From: Parus major
Taxonomy: Eukaryota > Chordata > Aves > Passeriformes > Paridae
NCBI RefSeq assembly: GCF_001522545.3
Contig: NC_031768.1
Span: forward strand, 92,862,230-92,926,229
Direction of reading: 5' to 3'
Length of the DNA: 64,000 nt
The position numbers were made by a program, and so were the translations under genes. Below are positions 1 to 9,337 of the stretch, one piece after another. The stretch's first letter is position 1, and every line of letters begins with the position of its first letter. The notes under the pieces are model-generated. The model made no database searches and was not told the DNA's origin. It worked only from the letters and a program-made list of their open reading frames with translations.

Positions 1-1380
1 CACCCTTCAGATGAACCTGCCTCACATTCCCCAGCAGGAAGCAGGGAGGACTGCACTGTATCTGACTTCAACCCTCACAGCAAACACCTATTGGGACCTC
101 TTCTGCTTGGAACATGCAGGATGAGTCCCTGTAACTGTATCTGAAGGGGAGGATTAAGAAAAGGACATGGAACAAAACCCCATTTATTTCTTGTAAGAGA
201 ATATCATGCACCCAGCAGGGAGCTCACAGCTCTTCCTAATTGTCCTATTTACTTCAGAAGATCCCCACATGACTCCTAGCAGCATGAGAATTTATTTCAC
301 CTTCATTTCTTCAGGTCACTTAAATAAACAGAACAGATCTTCACTGCAAACCCATGATGTGTTTCTGCTGAAATCCCTCCCCAAGATATGAACCTCAATA
401 TTCAACCCATTAATTTAAAGTGACTGCTATGTAAGTACACAGGCATAAATACGGAGGAACCCTCCTCTTAATTGTAGGCACACTGAGTCAGTTTCAAAAG
501 AAAACAAAGATAAAATTCTACTTACAAAATGCCCACATTCTTCTAATATTTTCCACTGTAGTTTTTTAGCCCATGGGAAAAGAAATTTTAATGGCAGATT
601 CCAAATGAACATATTAAAAACACACTATGGTAGCAATGTAGAAATTAAGAGAATTGGGCACCAAGAAAAACATTAAAGACATGCTGGGAATTACATGCGG
701 GTGCTGAGTGTGTGTATGGATTCCTGTTATCCCACTCACATAATGCTGCAGAGAGGTCAAGAGAGTTTCTTTAAAACAAACAAGGACAAAAAAGCCCAAC
801 TTTAATAGACATGAACTGCCTTTCACACAATGCCAGTGAAATAACACTTGGGGTACCAGAATAAGTTTGGGAAATGCCCTAAGACAGATTTGTATTAAGT
901 ATCTTCTGCCAGCCAGGGGTATTGGTAAAAGCCTATTATTTTCCAAAGTATTAGTACCTTCAGAGCACTTGAGAAAGTGTTGTTTGGACACGGCTACAAA
1001 TTCAGCATCCCAGTTTCTTCCCAACACATTTTCTATTTACAGTCACCATGCAGATGATCTGCCAAAGTTGCAGTCCAAGCAGGGAGGCATGCGTGCACAA
1101 ATCCCACAACATCCTACTGCCGGGCAGAAAATTACTTCCCCTGACCCAAATCACTCCTCATCCTTACACCAGGGTTAGAAACTCTACAGTCACAAAAAAG
1201 GACAAAAATTCTACTGACAGACAGACTACCCACCCCCGCTTTTCTTAGCAACAGCAGCCCCTTCACAGAGCACACACCGAAATGCCTTCGCATCTGCCAG
1301 AGACAGCTCTTGCCTGTAAACTCACAGCAGCTTTTGACAAGAGTTGGAGCAATGGAGGATGGATCTGCGGCTTACTTTGC
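1..1380. other. unique non-coding sequence
   Basis: AT-moderate single-copy-looking DNA. The open frames here are short, start at arbitrary codons and show no domain or codon pattern. I see no repeat family, RNA gene or promoter signature. It flanks the CpG island that begins near 1396, so it could be intron or intergenic DNA of whatever gene uses that island. Confidence 0.6.
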
Positions 1381-1943
1381 ACAGCTTCTCCTCGTCCCTC
1401 ACTGCTCACCGTGCCTCCTCGCCCGGCCGCCAGTGAGGACCAGGCTGCTGGGGAAGTTGCAGGCGAGCCCTGGAGCACCGCGGAGCGTGTGAGTGCCCTG
1501 GGCCCTCCATTAGCTCTGGCCGACCCGCCGAGGAGGAAGAGCTGGAGGGAAACATCCGAGCCCCCCACATACATCTCACCTGCCTGAGCGAAAAACAAGC
1601 CCCGTCCCGGTGGGGACCAGAGGGTCTCCACTACTCCCTTGTCACGTCTCCTACATCCCTAGGCAGAACCCCTTCCTCACATCCCCACAGCAACTTCCCG
1701 AACTCTGCCGCTGCCTGAAGCTGGCTGGGGCGAAAGCCCTGCGCCCCATCGCCCGCCGCCACCGTGCGTCCTCCCGGCCCCTCGCCAGGGCCACCAGGCC
1801 CGGGCCCCTTCTCTTTCACTCACCACGGTCTCCAGTGGAGCAGGCGGGGGGAAACACAAAGATGCCCCAAACGAAGGGAAGCAACAAAGAGGCTTAACTC
1901 CAGGAGCTGGGAACTTCCAGGCCGGATCTGCGGGGAATTCACT

Positions 1944-1976
1944 ACACACACGCGCGCGCGCGCGCGCACATACACA
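1944..1976. repeat. (CA)n(CG)n alternating dinucleotide tract
   Basis: Uninterrupted alternating purine-pyrimidine sequence with about eight CG units at 1951-1967, flanked by CA units. CG/CA alternation is the classic Z-DNA-prone sequence. It lies inside the CpG island, where negative supercoiling from transcription would favour the Z form. Confidence 0.9.
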
Positions 1977-2132
1977 GAAGTAGGGGGGGAAAAAAGAGAG
2001 AAAAAGAGGGGGAAAAGCCTGGTTTGGGGGGAAGGGGAAAGTGAGGGGGCCCTTGGTTTGGGGGTGGTGGTTGTGCTTTTTCTGCGGGTTGGCGCTGGGG
2101 ATGGGGGGCCGCGCTGAGCTTCAGGCGCGGCG

Positions 2133-2170
2133 GGAGGAGGAGGAGAAGGAGGAGGAGGAGGAGGAGGGAA
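2133..2170 (+). repeat. (GGA)n trinucleotide repeat
   Basis: Run of GGA/GAG units with one AAG interruption, inside the CpG island. It is purine-only on the plus strand. On the minus strand it is a CCT tract of the kind common in TATA-less GC-rich promoters, where it may bind MAZ/SP-type factors (inference). Confidence 0.85.
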
Positions 2171-2940
2171 GAGGCGCCGGGATGCGGGAAGCCAGACCCT
2201 CCATACGGGAGACGGCTTTTGGATGACTGAACTCCCAAACAATTCCCTGCTCCGGCTACTCCTGCCCCAAGAGCCTCCCTCCTTCCCCTCCCCCTGAGGA
2301 GGAGGGAAGAAGAGGAGGAGCCAGAGGAGGGAGAAAACTCTAAGTAAAACCCCTTCCCCAAAGCCGGGCAGCGGCCGAGCCCCATCCCCGTCTCCCCAGC
2401 CCCGCGAAGCGGGAGCCGCGGGCCCCCAGGGCCGCTCCCGGGCCGGCGGAAGCGGGAAAATTGGGAGGAAAAGTTGGTTGTTGTGGGCGGGGGGTGGCGG
2501 CCCCGCCGGCCCGGCGTGAGGGGCGAGGGGCGCGGGCTCCTGGGCTGGCACCGCAGGCTGGAGCGGCACCGGGGGCTCACTGGTGCGGCCACCCCGCGCC
2601 ACCCTCGGCCGGCATCGGTTGTAATAAATACCAGAAAGATGAAAAGGTCTTTTCTTCCAACCATCCCTTCCTAGCAGGTGCTTGCTCTCACGGAGAGTGT
2701 CTCGGGCACAAATTCTCAGGAGAAGCAGTGACACCGCTCCCTGAGATTAAACCTCACCACTTCCTCCTCTCTGCGTCTCCCTGCACCAAGGAGTGAATTC
2801 ACGCCTAAAAACTTAAATTTACCCGGAGGTGCAGGGAAATCTTCAGTCTTTCAAGGCCCGTCAGTAAAGATTATCTTGAAACAAATCTGTCACTGAAAGG
2901 TCAGGATAGGTTTCTCACATTTTTGTCATGTACAGAAGAG

Positions 2941-2966
2941 CATAGATGACAAACATAGATGACAAC
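2941..2966 (+). repeat. 13-bp tandem duplication
   Basis: The unit CATAGATGACAAA occurs twice head to tail, with the last base differing. It is probably a replication-slippage duplication with no evident function. Confidence 0.8.
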
Positions 2967-5614
2967 ATCTAGTTTCTAAATGTGAAGTCCTTCAGTCTTC
3001 AAAGAAGAAAGAATTGAAGTCTTTCATCATGTCATCACTGGGTTTCAGAGTTATTCTTGCTTAGTGGCACTTTAGGAGAGTTCTGATCTCCTGGCTTACT
3101 CATTTCCCATGAGGACGATGCAAAGGATTTAGTGTTTTCAATTTGTGTTTGGGGTTTTTACTCCCTTGGTTTATTACATGGGTACTGAAAATATTAAAAT
3201 TGATTTTTCTGTAGGATTTTTTGAGTTCCAACTAAGCGTGTGTTGATGGCTTCTTCAACTTTGGTTTCAATGGGTAAGCTTATCAGGTTGAACACAAACT
3301 TCCCTCCTCTGAAATGTTAACTTTGCTTTCTAATTATCTTTTAAAGAATTGTTTCCAAGATTCCAACTTTTTCCTTATATTACTCAGTAACACACTCCTC
3401 AGGTTCTAAACCTATGTGTAGACACCTCACTAAGTGGCCTAATTTTTACAAGTGCTAAGACCTCTAGCACCTGCCTTGTCTGAAAAATGCTGGTTTCCTA
3501 ATTTAAAGCAGTCGTAAACTCTCCTAAATTAAAGCAGGAATTGAATTAGCCCTGACTAGTTTTAGGCTTACAGAGGTGGGAAGAAAAAGGTGAGGGAGCA
3601 GAATTAGAGCTATGTTGTGCAAAGAAGTGCCCCAGGGCTTGTTAAACAGTATGAAAGAAAAGATTGCAGCCCTGCAGGATTACATTCCCTGTTTATCCCT
3701 GGGGCTCAGGGAATAGATGGATGCAGCGGTGCCCTTCATATGCTGTTCTTCTCACCTGCCTGCCAAAAGAAATGCCTTGGGACAAAGCAGGGTTTGTGCA
3801 GCCACGTCCCCTTGGCATCCCGGCACAAGCCAGTGGCAGTCCTGCTCTTGGGAAGCGCTGTTGTTGCTATACTGGGGATGCCTGCTTTAGGTTGGCATGC
3901 CTTTGTTTCAAACTCCCCACCAGAACCAAGTTCTGGATGCCACAGGCCTGTCTGAAGCTCGAAAGTAGTGCGAAAGCCAAAACCCCCTCATTAACCCCAG
4001 TTCCTCAGGCATAAGAAAACTTTTCCTTTGGGCATTGACCAAGCACAGCCTATAGCTGGGGGGTGGGGGTGCCCCATCTCCTTCTGGAGATGCCAGAGCC
4101 CCCCTGATTCTTGGCTACCAATTTGCCCATATTGGCCCTGTCCCTCTCTGATCCCAGACAAAATTCCCACTGCTGCTGCTGTCGGATGCAAAGGCTTCTC
4201 CTTGGGGCCGCTGAAACTCCAGCTGTTTGATATTGTGAGGAGCAAGGCAGGGGGCACAGAGGGACTCCGCATGAAAGGGCGAGCTCAAAGGAAACCGGAC
4301 CCTGGCATGTCGGCACGATACTCAGTGGGTAACAGGCTCAGTTAAATTTGCTCATTCAGCCAGCTAAGAGGGAGAGTTTTCTCATCTGTCCTGCTATGTT
4401 TAATTCATCCACACATGCCTCCCAATTACAGCAGGAGTAATAAACAGAAAGGGATGTTGGGGGTGGGGGGAAGCTAGCCAGGCCCCAGCCACCATACCAA
4501 ACCCTGAGAAAATGTGAGCTGCACGCTGCTGGGGTTTGCTGTCCTGGGAGCAGCTCATCACCAGCTCTGGCACTGAGTCCTTACTAATTTTAGCCCAGAT
4601 GCATACCTGAGTTTTGTTGTTTTGTCTGCTTTTCTCCAGAAATGTACATTGCAGGAGGCATGTTGAAGAGTGCTGCTTTAAGTGTACCATGTCCGCTGCC
4701 TGAGTTAGGCAGAACTCAGTAAAAATCACCATGGTATCCCTGCCTCCATGAAGGCTCCCAAGCTCACCACCAGGTTCCTCTAGCTCTGCATTTTTGCAAA
4801 AATGCAACGTGAATGGGGAGAATTGCACTGTGAGGCAAAGACAAGATGGATAAAATGCTCCATCATAGAGTGAGTTCAAAGCTGTCTGGCTATGTTGTTG
4901 GAAATTCAAGATAAGTTTGTGGAAGGATGGATGAGGAATTGATGGCTAGCTAGAGGACATAGTCCAAAGTGACCAGAAAGTCATCTTGTGTACTGTGTAG
5001 AGGAGAGGGGAAAGACTCACATTATGAAGGGATGTGAACGGGAAGCCCCCCGTTCAAAGGAGCTTCAGCATGAGTTTTACTTTGTTTACCCTCTTGTAAA
5101 GCTATTTGTTACTTCGATAATCCATAGGAAATGGGATCATTTCTCTCCGACATGTCAAATTAAATAAACAAATAAAACCTTGTTTGGCTGGTGAGAAGCT
5201 TAGAAAGGAAAGTGTATTTGTATAGGGATTCAGGAACTAAGCATCTTTCAGGAGCAGAAGATTAGGAAAGAAATCAGAGAAACAAAGGGGGAAGTGATTC
5301 AGTCATCAGAACTCAGAGAGCCAAATTAAAGAGGGGGGTGGGATGAAAGGACAAGAGATAGGACCTGCCTATATTAGGAAATCTCTGCTGGCGTAAACTA
5401 AACCAACTTGATGTCAGTTTAGTTTTACCATTAGGGTCCAAGTCAGGGACATAGACTTAGTTGTGACAAGCTCATCCTGATGTCAGACAGAAATATCATA
5501 TGTTCACTGGTGTTTCTTTTATTTCAGAATATATACATTACCCCTCGTGCACAAACACAAGCACACACAAGGGATAACATATGTATTTTGAAATAAAAAA
5601 TCGCAGTGAACCAG

Positions 5615-5647
5615 TGCTAGCTTTTCTCTCTGAGAGAGGGGCTAGCA
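5615..5647 (+). repeat. short two-step inverted repeat (hairpin)
   Basis: Outer arms TGCTAGC (5615-5621) and GCTAGCA (5641-5647) are perfect complements. Inside them TCTCTC (5625-5630) pairs with GAGAGA (5632-5637) around a single-base loop. The intervening TTT/GGG could pair as G-U in RNA. It could form a cruciform or RNA hairpin but is too short for a normal pre-miRNA. Confidence 0.75.
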
Positions 5648-5736
5648 GCAAGATAGTTTTATTAGTACTGTTCCTGTTTCAGACATGATAAAAATAGTAT
5701 AAAAGAAACACAGCCCCACAGAAGTATCAATCTCTC

Positions 5737-5753
5737 TTTTTTTTTTTTTTTTT
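5737..5753 (+). repeat. poly-T tract
   Basis: Seventeen consecutive T residues followed by GCAG, so the tract plus AG resembles a polypyrimidine-AG splice acceptor on the plus strand. No credible exon follows, since the next 60 bases are AT-rich and repetitive, so it is best read as a homopolymer. Confidence 0.85.
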
Positions 5754-7497
5754 GCAGTGATACATATATTGGTATAAAACATATATATTGGTGTAAAATG
5801 TGTTATATATGGGTACAGCTGTGCCTGTTCTATGCCACATACACACAGGGGATGTTGTAAAGAACTACCATTCTGTTTGTAGTCAGGTCACTGATAGGAA
5901 ATATTTAGACAGTTAGTGGGCTCCCAATCCTATGAGAAGATTTGGTTCAGGTCCATTTGTTTCCTTGTCTTAAAATGTTCAGGGATCAGCAGTCAGAGAG
6001 ATCCTCTTGTGTTTGGCAAGTGTTTACAACGTCACTGAACATTTTGAGTAGAAGGATAGGGTCTTTAAGAAAATGTTAACAGGAAATTATCAAAGGCAAT
6101 GGGTATAACTTTTTGCCTGAGTAAGGAGGTCAGACAAATGCCCTAAATAAATAGCCTTTCCAACCCATCCCCTCTAGAATCCTGCTTTCCTTCCTCAGAA
6201 CTTAGCAACTACTCTCCTACAGTTTAAAAGTTCTCTTGGAGTGAAGGCAAATAATAAACCATGTTTGTGACCATGACCACACACCTCACTCACTGTCAGT
6301 GCTGGATGTGGGAAGTCCTAAGACCAGGTACAAGGGCACCATGAACCTGATGTGTGCAGAAAGAGGTAGGACATGCTCTCCTGCCTTTGGGTTCACTGCC
6401 AAAATCCATCTCAGAATAACAATAAGAAATGCTCCTCTGATGGTCAGGATGTAAAACCAAGACCATGCATATCATCTTTTGCAGTGACAGTGTTGCTCTG
6501 TGCTGTTAAATAGGCATTGTGTTTTATCCAGAGACAGGGATATTTCAGTGGGAAACAAGCTTATTCTCATCCTTGAGTGGGAAATTATTTGGAAACTTTT
6601 GGATGCATGTACAGTGGATAGACAGGACAGTAAAGTAGTTCACCCTTCCAAGTGGAGGTGGGAACTTGGGCAGTAGGTGCTGAACATAGGTCTTTCATGG
6701 GTAAAATAAATTAGATTGAATGGATCATTTCAAGTGAACGTTATGAATCTCAAATTGGAGGAGATGTTTTAGCATATGCATTCAAATTATATGTATGTAT
6801 GTAAAACTGCAGCATCACCAACTCTTTAAGAATCAGTTTAGGGTTTTTTTTGTGTGTGTGCACCCCTTCAGCTGGAAATCATGGCAGAGGGCAGGATGTT
6901 TTAGTGGAGTTTCCTAGGTGGCTTTGACTGATCCTTTCCCACTGGTATCCATTTTTAGCTTCGTAGAGGTTTGTTGGAAAAAGCAGGTTTTTTCTTCCAT
7001 GAGATTTGTTTTCTCTGTGGAGTCTCTGCATGGAAACCTGGTGCTACAGTAGTTGATGGGAATCTTATTCCCATCAGTACAGACTCCACTTGGTTTAGGA
7101 TATCACACTTTTTATGATTCCCTAATCTTTAGTAGGTTGTTGCAGGTTTACAGACAACAACAGTGAAGATGGGGAGGCATCTTAAAGGTGTTCCAGGTTA
7201 ATGCTGAAGACTGAAAAGATCCCTTTAGGTGGAGTGTAGTCCCTGGGTAATTACACCTGTGGGAAATAGCTACCTGTCATGTCTGTCAACAAGGGAGCTT
7301 ACCTTTTAAGGAACACAGATCTCCCTTTACATCACATTCTCTCTTTGTTGTTTCTTTATTTATTCACCTATTATTCACCTATAATCTCTCTTCCCTTACC
7401 ATTTTCCCACACACCTGTTGCATTCCTGTCTTTCTTTTTCATTGCTTAAAGCTTGTGCTTACCCTGTCCTCTGCAACAGCCCTCAAACTAGTCCTTA

Positions 7498-7990
7498 ACT
7501 TCAGGAAATGAAAAGCCTGGGGGTCCCCAGTTTCCCGGGCCCCTACTAGCCCTGCATCTGTCCCCGTGCCCCCCAACACCCCCCCTCCCATCCGTCGCCC
7601 ACATCCTGAGCATGAAAGCCAGCCGGATTAATCCGGCACAGAGCACATTGTGTGTGAGTCATGACAGGCTCACTAAGGCGTGCAGTGCTGATAAAAGGCA
7701 GCTCTGATGGGCTCTGTCAGGGATCCCGGAGAAACAGCGTGGAAAAAATCTGCTAACCCACATCCCAGCCTGGCAGCCGGGGCCTGGAGACAGCCAGGCA
7801 CCGAAGGGAGCGCGGGGAAGGGGTCCTGATCCAGGCTCAGCCTCTGGGGAAGCCTCTGGTCCCAGGCATGAGCTGGTGCTTCCTGGGCTCATCCAAAAGC
7901 TCATGAAGCCAGAGGAGGGCTGATGCAAGCCTCTAGGTTGTGAGGATGCACCCTGGGATAACCTCCCTCTCCCCAGCTGACCATCTGGCC
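7498..7990 (+). repeat. unclassified interspersed repeat, copy A
   Basis: Homologous in direct orientation to 51242-51730. Positions 7545-7854 equal 51282-51591 base for base (310 bp, constant offset 43737). Outside that core the copies are only moderately similar, with an indel near 7888. The core holds the palindrome GCCGGATTAATCCGGC (7622-7637), TGAGTCA (7655-7661) and a TATA-like ATAAAA (7691-7696), in that order. This is the layout of a Pol II promoter or LTR U3/R region, but I found no terminal TG/CA with target duplications and no retroviral genes. A long minus-strand frame across the core exists in both copies only because the DNA is identical. CpG density (about a dozen) is high for a bird intergenic region. 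It could be a solo LTR, another repeat family or a duplicated regulatory element. Confidence 0.75.
7622..7637. promoter_or_regulatory. 16-bp perfect palindrome, bicoid/OTX-type double site
   Basis: GCCGGATTAATCCGGC is its own reverse complement. Its centre, GGATTAATCC, holds two overlapping GGATTA sites, the recognition core of K50 homeodomain factors (OTX/CRX, PITX, GSC). An AP-1/MAF-like TGAGTCA lies 17 bp downstream and a TATA-like ATAAAA 53 bp downstream. Binding is inferred. The same site recurs at 51359-51374. Confidence 0.55.
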
Positions 7991-9247
7991 AAAGGACATT
8001 CCTGATCCCAAATGGCAGTGGTGTCACTCTCTTTAAACCTACCTTTTCCTGCTCTGTCCTAGTGACTAGCTCTGTTAGGAGAGCCCAAAGGAGACTGCTC
8101 TTGTCTAACTTGGAGGACATGTCTCTGGAAACAGTGTTGTCTTACCAACCTGCACTTTCCCAATATTTGTTCCTTATTTTTTCATATGACCCTTTAACAT
8201 CATCTTCCTCAGTATCTTCAACTCTCTGCTGTTAAGCCTTCTGGACACTGATGTTTGAGCCATTATGAGTCCCTCTCCTTGCAAGCAATGCCAGGCTATG
8301 CATTGCTTGTCTACAGTATCCTCTTAATACTCTCCTCTCTGCTAGGATATGGTGTCCACTGAATACCTTCACCCTACTGCAATCTGGAGACTCAGGCAAA
8401 GGCAAAAAGGGAAAGAGCTGGTCTTACAGCTCCGTGCCTCTGGGCATATATGCCCTGCTTTGTCTTTTCATTAGGCTGTGCACAAATACACTTTTACTGC
8501 AGGATAGCAGAGCACTTACCAGTTGATTCAAAACTTTAGGAACTAGGTCTTCACTCAAAATAAAGAATCACGGCTGATGCCAAGGCCATGGTGCTCAGGA
8601 ATTTACAGCCTCTGAGAACAAGGGTTTAGGTGAACTTTAAAAGGCTATACAACTTAGTGTTTCTGATCCTTTTTTAATCCAAAGAACAAACTAACCTTTC
8701 AGGAAGGAAAAAAGAAATCCACACATTCTTTGGTGGTGTGATACGATGGAGCAGCCAGCGGTTATAGGCAAATAAAAATCAGGCAAAGCTTTGAAATCCT
8801 TAATTTTTCATTTCTACCAGCTGCTTTTATTTCTTGCCATTTCATTTGAGTGCATGTGTTAGATATTGCATGAGGCATGACTTTATGGGTGGGAATTTGG
8901 AGAGGGATGCTGTAATCCACTTGCAGACTGCCTTCTGAAGTCTTGCAAGACACCAGTGCTCAAAATACTCCCATTCCAGTCTGCCTGCTGCGTGCCAGAC
9001 CATGCTGAACACAAAACCCATTTAATCCCCTTTTCTGACTGATGTAAGCCATACCTAGAAGCATCTTGTGGAAGGCAGAGCACTTGGCTTAGGGAATGGA
9101 TGTCAGCTGTAATCTTTTCTCTACAACTTAAATTTTACTCTCGTATACTTCATTCCATTACTTCTGATTCTAATATTTTTGGACCACCCCTGCTTAGCAT
9201 TTACATGTCTTTAATCCTCTCTGTTGTCAGACAGATAAACTGGGTCT
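7991..9247. other. unique non-coding sequence
   Basis: No repeat family or gene recognised. Short frames on the minus strand (8762-9083) have no homology I can recall. Composition is ordinary for bird intergenic DNA. Confidence 0.55.
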
Positions 9248-9337
9248 GGGCCCAATTCTCCCTCAGTTAGCTGGGTGTAAATGTCTCTAAATTCACACCA
9301 GCTAGATGCAATGTAACATGAGAAGTGTGTGAGGCCC
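9248..9337. mobile_element. possible ancient palindromic MITE relic
   Basis: The left part (GGGCCCAATTCTCCC... then GGGTGTAAAT) and the right part (ATTCACACCAGC... ending GTGAGGCCC) are imperfect inverted copies. They resemble a sauropsid repeat in which GGGCC-AATTCT ends flank internal GGTGTAAAT / TTTACACC arms. The resemblance is from memory and the copy is decayed, so the family is not assigned. Confidence 0.35.

Larger units (their letters stand above)
1396..2620. promoter_or_regulatory. CpG island, candidate promoter / first exon
   Basis: About 1.2 kb of GC-rich DNA with dense CpG, sharply different from the CpG-poor flanks. In vertebrates such islands mark promoters of housekeeping or developmental genes. 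It contains an alternating CA/CG tract (1944-1976), G-rich runs (1983-2110), a GGA repeat (2133-2170) and many GGGCGG-like boxes. On the minus strand there are two good splice-donor matches: CTCAGGCAG/GTGAGA with the exon ending at 1580, and CGTG/GTGAGT with the exon ending at 1824. A plus-strand GTGAGT sits near 1488. The two minus-strand matches make leftward transcription slightly more likely, with the gene body then outside the window. The 304-codon minus-strand frame across the island is Pro/Ser/Arg-rich, has no domain and runs through the simple repeats, so I do not call it a gene. Gene identity is not recognisable. Confidence 0.8.
2640..7497. other. unique non-coding sequence with minor repeats
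   Basis: No gene and no recognisable interspersed repeat in about 4.9 kb. Contents are a 13-bp tandem duplication at 2941-2966, a hairpin at 5615-5647, a 17-T run at 5737-5753 next to an AT-rich stretch with repeated CATATATTGGT motifs (5761-5815), and a short T/TG run near 6843. The open frames at 3617-4345 and 4400-4909 overlap on both strands without coding character. Confidence 0.6.

Noticed and set aside
1820..2734. 304-codon minus-strand open frame in the first CpG island
   Set aside because: Extreme Pro/Ser/Arg composition from GC content, runs through simple repeats, no domain, competing frames on both strands.
5737..5760. Splice acceptor (T17 then GCAG)
   Set aside because: No coding-like sequence follows and no donor partner was seen; it is a homopolymer.
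7659..8120. 153-codon minus-strand frame shared with 51396-51641 as an apparent duplicated gene
   Set aside because: The shared peptide reflects DNA identity of the repeat core; no ATG in a good context and no domain. Frames diverge at once outside the core.
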